DNA of 6,862 bases from Synergistaceae bacterium UBA1037 (GCA_002316795.1 DCEE01000028.1:1-6862); one strand, 5' to 3'; counted from the stretch's first letter, positions 1 through 5,952 are shown. Made by a program: numbers and translations. Notes: generated by a model not told the origin, from the sequence alone.

Positions 1-10
1 GCCCTCTCTC

Positions 11-17
11 CCTCCTT
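11..17 (-). promoter_or_regulatory. Ribosome binding site for a gene starting just outside the left edge
   Basis: Read on the minus strand, this is AAGGAGG, followed by ten bases (GAGAGAGGGC) up to the window edge. A start codon directly beyond the edge would have near-normal spacing. No minus-strand start codon inside the window uses it. The gene itself is not visible, so only the inference that one begins there can be made. Confidence 0.5.
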
Positions 18-25
18 GTGCTTCC

Positions 26-97
26 TGACTTCCGTGTATGAAGTCATGAAATGAAAAAATATTTTTACGTCTGTCCCCTGGCAGGGGATAAAAAAAT
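26..97 (-). promoter_or_regulatory. Structured 5' leader of the off-edge minus-strand gene
   Basis: Two hairpins lie between the candidate promoter and the Shine-Dalgarno at 11-17. The first pairs TGACTTC (26-32) with GAAGTCA (40-46), a 7-bp stem with a 7-base loop, ending 8 bases before the AAGGAGG. The second pairs TCCCCT (74-79) with AGGGGA (83-88) and is flanked by a T-run (62-66) and an A-run (90-96) that could extend the stem after an internal loop. Neither has a run of T directly after the stem in either direction, so neither is a standard intrinsic terminator. I do not recognise a known riboswitch class. The arrangement suggests mRNA-level control or stability, but this is inference. 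Confidence 0.3.
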
Positions 98-163
98 TTA
101 AACAAACCGCGCCCTTTTCACTGCCTCATATAAAAATACTTTCGCTTACATGAAACAGTAAGA

Positions 164-175
164 ATGAACATTCAT
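164..175. promoter_or_regulatory. Palindromic operator-like site (ATGAACATTCAT)
   Basis: ATGAA-CA-TTCAT is an inverted repeat with 5-bp arms. It directly abuts and slightly overlaps TATAAT/TATTAT boxes on the two strands (175-181), where a repressor would act. The surrounding 18 bases (161-178) match 13 of 17 defined positions of the TetR-family FadR operator of Bacillus as I remember it (TGAATGAMTANTCATTCA). No regulator gene is visible, so the binding protein is unknown. Confidence 0.35.
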
Positions 176-204
176 ATAATACATACAAAGATATTGTATG
201 AAAA
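176..204 (-). promoter_or_regulatory. Candidate minus-strand promoter toward the left-edge gene
   Basis: On the minus strand, TTTTCA (199-204, 4 of 6 to the -35 consensus) is followed after 17 bases by TATTAT (176-181, 5 of 6 to the -10 consensus). Transcription would start near 168-170, inside the palindrome at 164-175, leaving a leader of roughly 170 bases before the off-edge start codon. A plus-strand TATAAT (175-180) overlaps the same bases but lacks a good -35. AT-rich DNA produces such matches by chance, hence the modest score. Confidence 0.35.
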
Positions 205-480
205 ATGATGATTCTTCTTATTTATTATCGAAAAATTAGATAATTATTTGTGCATTTTTTCTCTATTGTGGACTTTTCGAGGAGATAAAAATGATCATGA
301 GTTTTTTAAAAGAAGATTATTTACTTTGTATTTAGAAGATGTCAAATCATATGATTGGATTTTTTAGAAAAAGTTTTTCTTTAAGTAATTATATTTTATG
401 TTTATTTTCTATTAGACAACTGAAAGGTATATTGCTTTATTGTTAACATAGACCAACGGGCTGATTTGATATATCGAAAT
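181..480. other. AT-rich stretch without a convincing gene
   Basis: By hand count 181-420 has 51 G or C in 240 bases (about 21%), against roughly 45-65% in sampled coding segments of this window. Apart from the small ORF at 291-335 and a second, unsupported 35-codon ORF in the same frame (339-446, no Shine-Dalgarno), nothing protein-like is seen. A near-perfect palindrome lies at 342-359. It could be a decayed or foreign insert, or an unusually AT-rich regulatory region. No terminal inverted repeats or transposase fragments were recognised. Confidence 0.6.
291..335 (+). CDS. Possible 14-residue leader peptide or gene remnant
   Basis: The peptide MIMSFLKEDYLLCI ends at a TAG. Its support is a Shine-Dalgarno GAGGAG at 279-284, six bases before the ATG, as good as those of the real genes here. 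After the TAG the same frame stays open for 36 more codons to a TAA at 444-446. That second part is rich in hydrophobic and aromatic residues, as random AT-rich codons also would be. It may be a leader peptide, a type I toxin-like mini-gene, a decayed gene with a nonsense codon, or chance. I recognise no family. Confidence 0.2.
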   Translation: MIMSFLKEDYLLCI

Positions 481-500
481 ATAAGTGATTTTTGATAAGA

Positions 501-510
501 TGCTTAAGCA
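501..510. repeat. 10-bp perfect palindrome downstream of the helicase
   Basis: TGCTTAAGCA lies about 20 bases past the helicase stop codon. With no spacer between the arms and no T-run beyond, it is not a convincing terminator, and no other terminator was found after the helicase. Confidence 0.25.
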
Positions 511-531
511 GGGTCGGAGAGGGGATTCTTT

Positions 532-2106
532 TTACCTGCTTTCCCAGCTGTCCTCAGTCATTTTGATCTGATGGATCTTCTCTTCAAAGCCGAATACCGA
601 TGCGTCTATCTGATTTACCACGTAGTCTATCTGATCCATGTGAGAAAAGCTGTATCCCTCGGGAAGCCTGTTGGAAAACCTTTTTATTTTCAGGAGCGCC
701 TGCAGATAATTCCTCTCCGTTTTGCGCATGATCTCAGCTGCATCCATTGCTTCCGGATGCTTATGCTCCGCAAAGAGGACCGCCATTGCAATATTGGGTT
801 CGATCTCCATCTCATCGCTCCATATATCAGCCAGGATCCTGCGGACGATCTTCCTGAACTTCTGGTCTCTTATTCCTCCAAGCATAGTCCTTATGCTTCT
901 TAAAAGTTCCTCGACCTCCGAGACGACCTCCCTGTAAGGTCTTTTGGGAAGGGAATAATCCGCCAGCACCCTCGCTTCGGTTTCGATGCCTATCTCCTCT
1001 TTGAGCAGCCTTCCAACAGCCGGCTGGAGCATTATCTTTGCCTCTTCGCATGGCATGTCCAGAGTCTGGAGATAGAGCAAACCTGTATCGTAGTCATGGT
1101 GCTCGCATTTGCTCCTTGGAATATACGTAACATAACCTGGGTTGAAAAACCCCTTCCTTCCGGCCCTGCCTGCCATCTGCAGGAACTCGTTCTTCGTAAG
1201 CGGACCGTCAATAAATTTTGCCATCTGGCCGAATACGACGGTCTGGGCGGGCAGGTTTACTCCGAGTGACAGTGCATCAGTTCCGACTACAACATCAAGT
1301 ATCCTCTCTCTGAAAGCCATCTCCACCAGCAGCTTTTCCTTCGGGAGGAAAGAGCCCACATATATTCCAACGCCCATGAGCATTATGTCCGGTACATAAG
1401 CTACCTCAAGTATTTCTGCGATCTCCCTCAGTCTGGCTCTCTGGCTTCTGCTGATCTTCTCGCGGTACCTGGATATCTGTGCGGCTAGCCATTCGGCGCC
1501 CTTTTTGGAAAAAACGAAGACCAGCGCATCATGTATTTTTGAGAACCTGATGCCGCTTCTTCGGAAAATAAGATCAGTTACCCTTTTTTCTGTTGTATAA
1601 AGGACAAACTCCCGCATGGCGACATCTTGAAGGTATTTCTTTATCACGTCGGGGTTCCCGAAGGTAGCGGACATAACGAGGAGGTCGCTGTCAAAGGAAG
1701 TCGACCTCAGCCCGTCTATGTAGGCTCTTGTCCTGTCCGGATCGTTAAAGATGAAATGAAACTCGTCCACAATGACCTTTTGTCCGGGGATGCGGGCGTA
1801 TTTGAGGGTATATATCTCCTGTGTGCAGCAGAGCACCTGAGCTCCTGCATTCTTTTTGAAGTCGCCTGTCTCAAGCCCGGCGTCAAATCCCATTGACCGC
1901 AGTTCCATATATCGTTCATTTGAAAGTGCTTTAATAGGGGCTGTGAAGATGACTCTTCCCGAGGGTGCGGCAGGAGCGCCGGAAGGATCCATCAATCCTG
2001 CCCACACATAGGCCACCCAGGTTTTGCCGCTGCCCGTGGGAGCTGATAATATCGCGCTGCCGCTGCCTATTGCTTTGACCGCATCATTCTGCCAGCTGTA
2101 AAACAT
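532..2106 (-). CDS. Ski2-like DExH-box RNA helicase, short form
   Basis: A 524-residue superfamily 2 ATP-dependent helicase, probably cytoplasmic and acting on RNA. Motifs in order: WQNDAV near residue 5; Walker A APTGSGKT (22-29); TAPIKALSNERY (55-66); TGD (80-82), typical of Ski2/Mtr4 relatives; Walker B DEFH (114-117) in place of the usual DEVH/DECH; SAT (146-148); motif IV VFSKKGAEWLA (198-208); motif V GTDALSLGVNLP (275-286); motif VI QMAGRAGRKGF (310-320). All ATPase motifs are intact, so it should be active. About 200 residues follow the core, less than in full Ski2/Hel308 proteins (usually 700 or more), so accessory domains are probably reduced. The ATG directly abuts the stop codon of the upstream acetyltransferase gene with no Shine-Dalgarno of its own, implying translational coupling. 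Family assignment is firm; substrate and process are unknown. Confidence 0.9.
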   Translation of the reverse strand: MFYSWQNDAVKAIGSGSAILSAPTGSGKTWVAYVWAGLMDPSGAPAAPSGRVIFTAPIKALSNERYMELRSMGFDAGLETGDFKKNAGAQVLCCTQEIYTLKYARIPGQKVIVDEFHFIFNDPDRTRAYIDGLRSTSFDSDLLVMSATFGNPDVIKKYLQDVAMREFVLYTTEKRVTDLIFRRSGIRFSKIHDALVFVFSKKGAEWLAAQISRYREKISRSQRARLREIAEILEVAYVPDIMLMGVGIYVGSFLPKEKLLVEMAFRERILDVVVGTDALSLGVNLPAQTVVFGQMAKFIDGPLTKNEFLQMAGRAGRKGFFNPGYVTYIPRSKCEHHDYDTGLLYLQTLDMPCEEAKIMLQPAVGRLLKEEIGIETEARVLADYSLPKRPYREVVSEVEELLRSIRTMLGGIRDQKFRKIVRRILADIWSDEMEIEPNIAMAVLFAEHKHPEAMDAAEIMRKTERNYLQALLKIKRFSNRLPEGYSFSHMDQIDYVVNQIDASVFGFEEKIHQIKMTEDSWESR

Positions 2107-2589
2107 TTATAGGCACAATCTGATTTTCAGAAGGAGAAGCGTTCTCTCTGCATCGCCGGCCCTCTGGATCTCTTCACCGATTCTTTCAGCTCCCATATGA
2201 AGATAGAACTCTTCCACGTTGGGGTCGGCAATGATGTTCAGTTCATCCGCTCCCACAGTCTCTGCCGTCTCGCATGCATGGAGGAAGAGCTCACCTCCGA
2301 CTCCGGTCCCGATATGTTCCGGGACTACCCAAAGATGGCGGATCCACCATCCGGAGTCATCAAGGAGTTCTATAGCATAAAAGCCTATTATTTCCCCCGT
2401 CTCCTCATTCTCTGCAAGGTAGGTCGGATTATTTTCGATAAACTCGTCTGTGATAGTCAGAAAATCGCGGAAATGTCCCATCATCTCTACGGGGTAATCC
2501 CAGTACTCTTTCGAACGCCATGCAACATCGGAGAGAAGCTCCGCTTCTTCCGGCTCGGCAGGGCGTATTCGAACATCATCATCCAGCAT
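2107..2589 (-). CDS. GNAT-family N-acetyltransferase
   Basis: A 160-residue single-domain GNAT protein, expected to transfer an acetyl group from acetyl-CoA to an amine. The acetyl-CoA site is seen as HLWVVPEHIGTGVGGEL (85-101): the beta-4 strand, then a loop of R/Q-x-x-G-x-G/A type, with the first basic position replaced (E91-H92-I-G-T-G). The closing ADPNVEEFYLHMGAERIGE segment (121-139) is the usual 'N..A..FY...GF' region, where Tyr129 fits the general-acid position. The start ATG follows AAAAGGAGAAGG, with GAAGG 8 bases before it. Its TAA is immediately followed by the helicase ATG, so the two are co-translated. The acceptor could be a ribosomal protein, a small molecule or RNA-linked; sequence alone does not say. 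GNAT and helicase domains are fused in the tRNA cytidine acetyltransferase TmcA, but neither protein here looks like a split TmcA. Confidence 0.85.
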   Translation of the reverse strand: MLDDDVRIRPAEPEEAELLSDVAWRSKEYWDYPVEMMGHFRDFLTITDEFIENNPTYLAENEETGEIIGFYAIELLDDSGWWIRHLWVVPEHIGTGVGGELFLHACETAETVGADELNIIADPNVEEFYLHMGAERIGEEIQRAGDAERTLLLLKIRLCL

Positions 2590-2648
2590 TTACGGATCCT
2601 TCTCCTTTTTGATGCAGGACATCATCTTTCTTCCTGTTACTGATAATG

Positions 2649-2699
2649 CAGCCTGTCTTCCATTAAGGGCTGCGATCATCTATTGAGCAGGGCAGGCTG
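2649..2699 (-). promoter_or_regulatory. Possible alternative hairpins in the GNAT-helicase leader
   Basis: In the minus-strand transcript, GCAGCC (from 2673-2668) can pair with GGCTGC (from 2653-2648), a 6-bp stem with a 14-base loop. CAGCCTG (from 2699-2693) can instead pair with CAGGCTG (from 2655-2649). The two structures share the 2649-2653 arm and exclude each other. No poly-T follows, so this is not a classic attenuator. It could be chance. Confidence 0.2.
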
Positions 2700-2710
2700 A
2701 ATTACCGGTT

Positions 2711-2716
2711 ATTATA
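2711..2716 (-). promoter_or_regulatory. Candidate -10 box for the GNAT-helicase operon
   Basis: A perfect TATAAT on the minus strand lies about 120 bases before the GNAT start codon, in the only sizeable gap upstream of the pair (2590-2789). The -35 position at 17-base spacing (2734-2739, TGGTAG) is poor, so an activator or an alternative start is possible. No clear terminator for the upstream rocB-like gene was found, so read-through from it is also possible. Confidence 0.35.
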
Positions 2717-2789
2717 AGACCGCTGAGCAGATTCTACCATAACGCACGGTAAAATCACCCGGTACACTGTATCCGAGAGGACACTCAGC

Positions 2790-4403
2790 TTAATAAACAA
2801 CTTCTGATATCTTGTTTATCGCATATCTCAGTAGTTCCGGCAGAATGTCAAGAGAATAACCAAGCCTCAGCCTCTCCGTCATTTTGTGAGCATCTTCCCC
2901 GCTGGGGCCAAGGTTTATAACAGGCAGGCCAAGCGACTGCATATCCTTCATCGGTATGCTGTAAATATCGCCCCATCCGGGCATATTGTCCGCAAGTGCA
3001 CATATATCTTCCGAGGAAACTTTGGCGCCGACATAGCTGAGGTCGCAGAGTCCGCCGAAGAGTCCGACTTCCCTCATTTCAATGCCATGGTCATTTTTCA
3101 GCTGTTCTATAACGCTTCTGGCTGCCTCGACGGTCTGCATGTCCCGGCTCTCCCCGGTGAAATCGGTCCTTACCGGCAGCCAGGGCGGAAGGAAAAAGCA
3201 TATCGCATAAGGTCCTTCTATCCCGGACATGTCAGCTATTTTGTCAACTGCGGCAAGCCCTCTCTCCCTCATGTCTCCTGCAGGAAGGTCCCTTATATAG
3301 GAAGCGATCTCTTCATCAAAACCACCTTTATTGTTTTTGCGGGCCGCATCTTTAACTTCATCAAGGGAATATACTCGGGGACGGACAACATCAAAGCTTT
3401 TGCCTTCACAGCCCATTGCAAGGAGGTTTCTGTGCGATTCGGCAAGCTGGGCCAGTGTCAGGTCAAGTGCATATCCGGCAATGGCCTTCATTTGATCCAT
3501 AACAACAGACGGAGTGTTGGTCGCAGTAAAGCAGTTGAAATAGGCAAAGGCCCTGTCCGGGACCGTAACGCTGTAACCCTCTTTCATCACTCCCATGTCA
3601 AGGCATATCCATGAGGGCTCACATTTGCCCTTGAACGGGTCTGCCAGATGTGGGTTTCCCTCTGCGTAAGATACTATCCTCGAAACTGCCAGCGCGGATG
3701 AGAATCCTCTATAGTAGTTTCCAACATGGGAGGGAAGTCCCTTTACGTAGAAGCTGGGCATTATCTTACCCAGCGTTCCAAAGAATATGGCAGGGCCGCT
3801 TTCGCCCGGATAGCCTGCCTCACCCGGCTCAGTGTTTATTACGGCAAGGAAGTCGGTCCCGTCTTCCTTCATGCCTGACAGTATGGGAAGGACTCCCCTC
3901 ATTCCCGCTGATGCGTTTTCCTCATCGCCAACGAAGGCTGCCACTATATTCACGTCATAAAGGTCCCTGTTTGCCGCAAATTCTTCAATAATGTCCAGTT
4001 CAAGCGCAATGCCGCACTTCATGTCCATAGTGCCGCGTCCGTAGATAACATCTTCATTATCGACATTGAAATGTTCCGTCATTTTTTTTACATCAAAGGC
4101 GTCCTTTGCCATCCCGCCGTAGACGTTGACTCCCACCACATCGTAATGGCCTATGAGGAGTACTGTTCTTGCCGTGGGCACTGCGGCATCGACCCTCGTC
4201 ACTAATGAATGCAGCTTTTGAGCGGACCCTTCGAGCTGTGTTTCAGCCCATATCAGGTGCTCTTTTTTTTCGATAAAGTAAGGAAGCTTTCCCAGCCTTT
4301 CCCTGATCCAGATCCCCGGAGCGCTCTCATCCGGGCTCTCTGTGACGCTGGGTATGGAAACAAGCTTCTCTATCATTTTCAGCAATTTATCCCTTCGGGA
4401 CAA
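2790..4403 (-). CDS. rocB: RocB-like M20-family metallohydrolase (arginine utilization type)
   Basis: A 537-residue cytoplasmic zinc-type hydrolase of the M20 peptidase family, close to RocB in length and motifs. Visible ligands and catalytic residues: GHYDVVG with His86 and Asp88; GRGTMDMKCG with bridging Asp127; GDEEN with the Glu161 base and metal ligand Glu162; NTEP with Glu192; and the late NLGPSGEDAHKMTER with His506. The segment between (GTLGKIMPSFYVKGLPSHVG) is the lid-domain region typical of RocB. The chosen start is TTG at 4403-4401, 8 bases after GAGGGAGG (4412-4419). The frame stays open upstream to 4706, but that extension overlaps the divergent CoA-transferase gene and has no family-like sequence. 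One oddity is Cys130 in DMKCG, where DMKGG is usual. RocB is genetically tied to arginine catabolism in Bacillus; its exact substrate is not established, and a peptide or acylated amino acid is possible. Confidence 0.88.
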   Translation of the reverse strand: MSRRDKLLKMIEKLVSIPSVTESPDESAPGIWIRERLGKLPYFIEKKEHLIWAETQLEGSAQKLHSLVTRVDAAVPTARTVLLIGHYDVVGVNVYGGMAKDAFDVKKMTEHFNVDNEDVIYGRGTMDMKCGIALELDIIEEFAANRDLYDVNIVAAFVGDEENASAGMRGVLPILSGMKEDGTDFLAVINTEPGEAGYPGESGPAIFFGTLGKIMPSFYVKGLPSHVGNYYRGFSSALAVSRIVSYAEGNPHLADPFKGKCEPSWICLDMGVMKEGYSVTVPDRAFAYFNCFTATNTPSVVMDQMKAIAGYALDLTLAQLAESHRNLLAMGCEGKSFDVVRPRVYSLDEVKDAARKNNKGGFDEEIASYIRDLPAGDMRERGLAAVDKIADMSGIEGPYAICFFLPPWLPVRTDFTGESRDMQTVEAARSVIEQLKNDHGIEMREVGLFGGLCDLSYVGAKVSSEDICALADNMPGWGDIYSIPMKDMQSLGLPVINLGPSGEDAHKMTERLRLGYSLDILPELLRYAINKISEVVY

Positions 4404-4411
4404 TTTGAAAG

Positions 4412-4419
4412 CCTCCCTC
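4412..4419 (-). promoter_or_regulatory. Ribosome binding site fixing the TTG start of the rocB-like gene
   Basis: GAGGGAGG on the minus strand, 8 bases before TTG. No ATG in this frame close by has a comparable site; the next in-frame ATG is inside the conserved N-terminal helix (residue 10). This decides a start that automated tools may place about 100 codons too far upstream. Confidence 0.75.
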
Positions 4420-4435
4420 GAAAAATTGAAAATTC

Positions 4436-4464
4436 TTAATATTGCAGCCCCTACTTGACATAAT
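4436..4464 (+). promoter_or_regulatory. Candidate promoter of the CoA-transferase operon
   Basis: TTAATA (4436-4441, 4 of 6 to -35) and CATAAT (4459-4464, 5 of 6 to -10) are 17 bases apart. Transcription would begin near 4471, about 56 bases before the ATG at 4527. The same region must hold the divergent rocB-like promoter, for which I find no good match. An exact TTGACA at 4455-4460 has no suitable -10 after it. Confidence 0.4.
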
Positions 4465-4526
4465 GTTCGGTTGCCATGAAACTCTCTCCTAATCTTCAAA
4501 AAAGAGGAAGGAGTGTAGCTGCAAAG

Positions 4527-5234
4527 ATGACCAAACCTTTTATCAAACCAATAATAACCCCGGAAGAGGCAGCAGGCAAGGTAAGGGAAGGCACCACGAT
4601 AATGCTGGGCGGATTCAACTACGGCGGGGTGCCCTACACAGTCATCGACGCGCTGCACGACATGGGCACCAGGAGCATCAGGGTCATATGCGTGGACGCC
4701 AGCCACTGCAACCCTAAGGTCCCGGGACCTGTTGGAGTTGCAAGGCTTATCGTCAACAGGCAGGTGAGTTCAATGGTCATATCGCATATGGGACTCAACG
4801 CGATCGCACAGGAAATGTTCGCGAAAGGCGAGATCGACATCGAACTCAACCCAATGGGAACTCTTGTGGAAAGGATAAGGACAGGGGGAGCGGGACTCGG
4901 AGGGTTCCTCACTCCGACCGGAGTGGATACAGCATACGAGAAGAACAGGCAGACTGTAGAACTCGACGGAAAGAAATTCATACTTGAACGCCCCCTGAAA
5001 GCAGACATCGCTTTTATCAGGGCATACATGGCCGATGAGGCGGGAAATCTGATCTACTACGGTACAGGCAGAAACTTCAACCCTGTGATGGCGACCGCGG
5101 CCGATATCGTCATAGCAGAGGTAGACGAGGTCGTCCCCATCGGAGAGATCGACCCTAACAACGTGGTGACCCCCGGGATCTTCATCGACGCGCTCGTGCT
5201 TAAAGGAGGAAACTGTTATGCTGCCAGAACTTAA
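4527..5234 (+). CDS. atoD: 3-oxoacid/acetate CoA-transferase, subunit A (alpha)
   Basis: A 235-residue alpha subunit of a family I CoA-transferase, which moves CoA between a short-chain acyl-CoA and an acid such as acetate, acetoacetate or butyrate. Recognisable parts: the glycine-rich oxyanion loop GGFNYGGVP (28-36); NPMGTLVERIRTGGAG (109-123), leading into GGFLTPTGV (125-133); LERPLKADIAFIRA (153-166); and GRNFNPVMA (181-189), all matching AtoD. Length agrees with the about 220 residues of E. coli AtoD. The ATG at 4527 was preferred over an in-frame ATG at 4476 because it follows AGGAAGGAG (4505-4513, with a rather long 13-base spacing) and begins at the conserved N-terminus; the earlier start adds 17 unconserved residues and has no binding site. 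Its end overlaps subunit B by 17 bases. The family is certain, the acyl substrate is not. Confidence 0.93.
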   Translation: MTKPFIKPIITPEEAAGKVREGTTIMLGGFNYGGVPYTVIDALHDMGTRSIRVICVDASHCNPKVPGPVGVARLIVNRQVSSMVISHMGLNAIAQEMFAKGEIDIELNPMGTLVERIRTGGAGLGGFLTPTGVDTAYEKNRQTVELDGKKFILERPLKADIAFIRAYMADEAGNLIYYGTGRNFNPVMATAADIVIAEVDEVVPIGEIDPNNVVTPGIFIDALVLKGGNCYAART

Positions 5235-5886
5235 TGAAAAAGAGGCCCGCGAAAGGATAGCCGGAAGGATAGCCGCCGACCTCGAAGACGGGGCCCTGGT
5301 GAATCTGGGGATAGGGATACCTCAGTTGATCCCCAACTTCATGCCCGAGGGCGTAAACATATTCCTCCAGACAGAAAACGGGACGATCTACGCTGGACCT
5401 GCCAAAGACCCGAACGACCTCAGGATAATCGATGCCGGAGGGGCACCCATCTCGGTACTGCCCGGAGGCTCGTTCGTATCGTCTGATGCAAGCTTCGGGA
5501 TCCTTCGTGGGGGACATATTGATGCAACAGTGCTCGGAGCGCTGCAGGTAGATGAGGAAGGAAGCCTCGCAAACTGGACGATACCCAACGTCCGTACTCC
5601 CGGAATGGGCGGCGCCATGGACATCGTCGCAGGAGCCAAGAGGGTATACGTAGCGACTCGCCATTTTGAAAAAAACGGGACTTCGAAACTTATGAAGAAA
5701 TGTTCCCTTCCCTTGACAGGACACGGAGTCGTGGATGTCATAGTGACCGAGTACTGCCTTGTAAGAAACATAAAGGGCAGAATGATCCTTGAGGAGATCG
5801 CCGAAGGGGTCGATCCCGCGGAATTGCAAAACAGGACCGAAATGCGGATGGATATAAGCCACGATCTGAAGACCATGACATGCTGA
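5218..5886 (+). CDS. atoA: 3-oxoacid/acetate CoA-transferase, subunit B (beta), catalytic
   Basis: A 222-residue beta subunit that carries the catalytic glutamate: Glu53 in QTENG (51-55), which forms the glutamyl-CoA thioester in this family. Preceding GIGIPQLIPNF (31-41) and following GGAPISVLPGG, GMGGAMDIVAGAKRVYVATRH and CSLPLTGHGVVD match AtoA/ScoB. It pairs with the upstream subunit A. The ATG at 5218 lies inside the end of subunit A, 8 bases after AAAGGAGG (5202-5209), so coupling and balanced synthesis are likely. A terminator-like hairpin follows within 35 bases, making this a two-gene operon. Acetoacetate, butyrate or a branched-chain acid from amino-acid fermentation are all plausible partners; the sequence does not choose between them. 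Confidence 0.94.
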   Translation: MLPELNEKEARERIAGRIAADLEDGALVNLGIGIPQLIPNFMPEGVNIFLQTENGTIYAGPAKDPNDLRIIDAGGAPISVLPGGSFVSSDASFGILRGGHIDATVLGALQVDEEGSLANWTIPNVRTPGMGGAMDIVAGAKRVYVATRHFEKNGTSKLMKKCSLPLTGHGVVDVIVTEYCLVRNIKGRMILEEIAEGVDPAELQNRTEMRMDISHDLKTMTC

Positions 5887-5917
5887 GAAATCTTATTAAA
5901 TACTGTATGACATTCGA

Positions 5918-5952
5918 AAGGCCCCGGAGGTATCTCCGGGACCTTCTTTCTT
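5918..5952. terminator. Bidirectional intrinsic terminator between convergent genes
   Basis: AAGGCCCCGGAG (5918-5929) pairs with CTCCGGGACCTT (5934-5945), 11 of 12 positions, around a GTAT loop. It is followed by CTTTCTT on the plus strand. On the minus strand the stem ends with CCTTT, a weaker tail. It lies 31 bases after the atoA-like stop codon and just beyond the stop codon of the convergent kinase, so it probably ends both transcripts. Confidence 0.8.

Noticed and set aside
74..88. A repeat-like hairpin resembling a CRISPR repeat
   Set aside because: Only one copy exists in the window and no spacer periodicity is seen.
2107..2589. GNAT plus helicase as a split TmcA
   Set aside because: The helicase carries Ski2-type motifs (TGD, DEFH, QMAGRAGRKGF) rather than the TmcA RNA-helicase module, and the GNAT is a small stand-alone domain.
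2640..2789. Terminator after the rocB-like gene
   Set aside because: Only 4-bp stems (such as CGGT/ACCG) were found on the transcribed strand, without a T-run.
2886..3614. Long plus-strand open frame of 242 codons opposite the rocB-like gene
   Set aside because: It lies wholly antisense to a gene with clear catalytic motifs, shows no family resemblance, and has no supported binding site; a shadow frame.
4455..4460. Exact TTGACA as the -35 of the CoA-transferase promoter
   Set aside because: At 16-18 base spacing there is no -10 better than 3 of 6; the TTAATA/CATAAT pair is a better fit.
5200..5862. Long minus-strand open frame of 220 codons opposite CoA-transferase subunit B
   Set aside because: Antisense to a well-conserved gene, with a His/Tyr/Cys-rich composition typical of a reverse-complement shadow.
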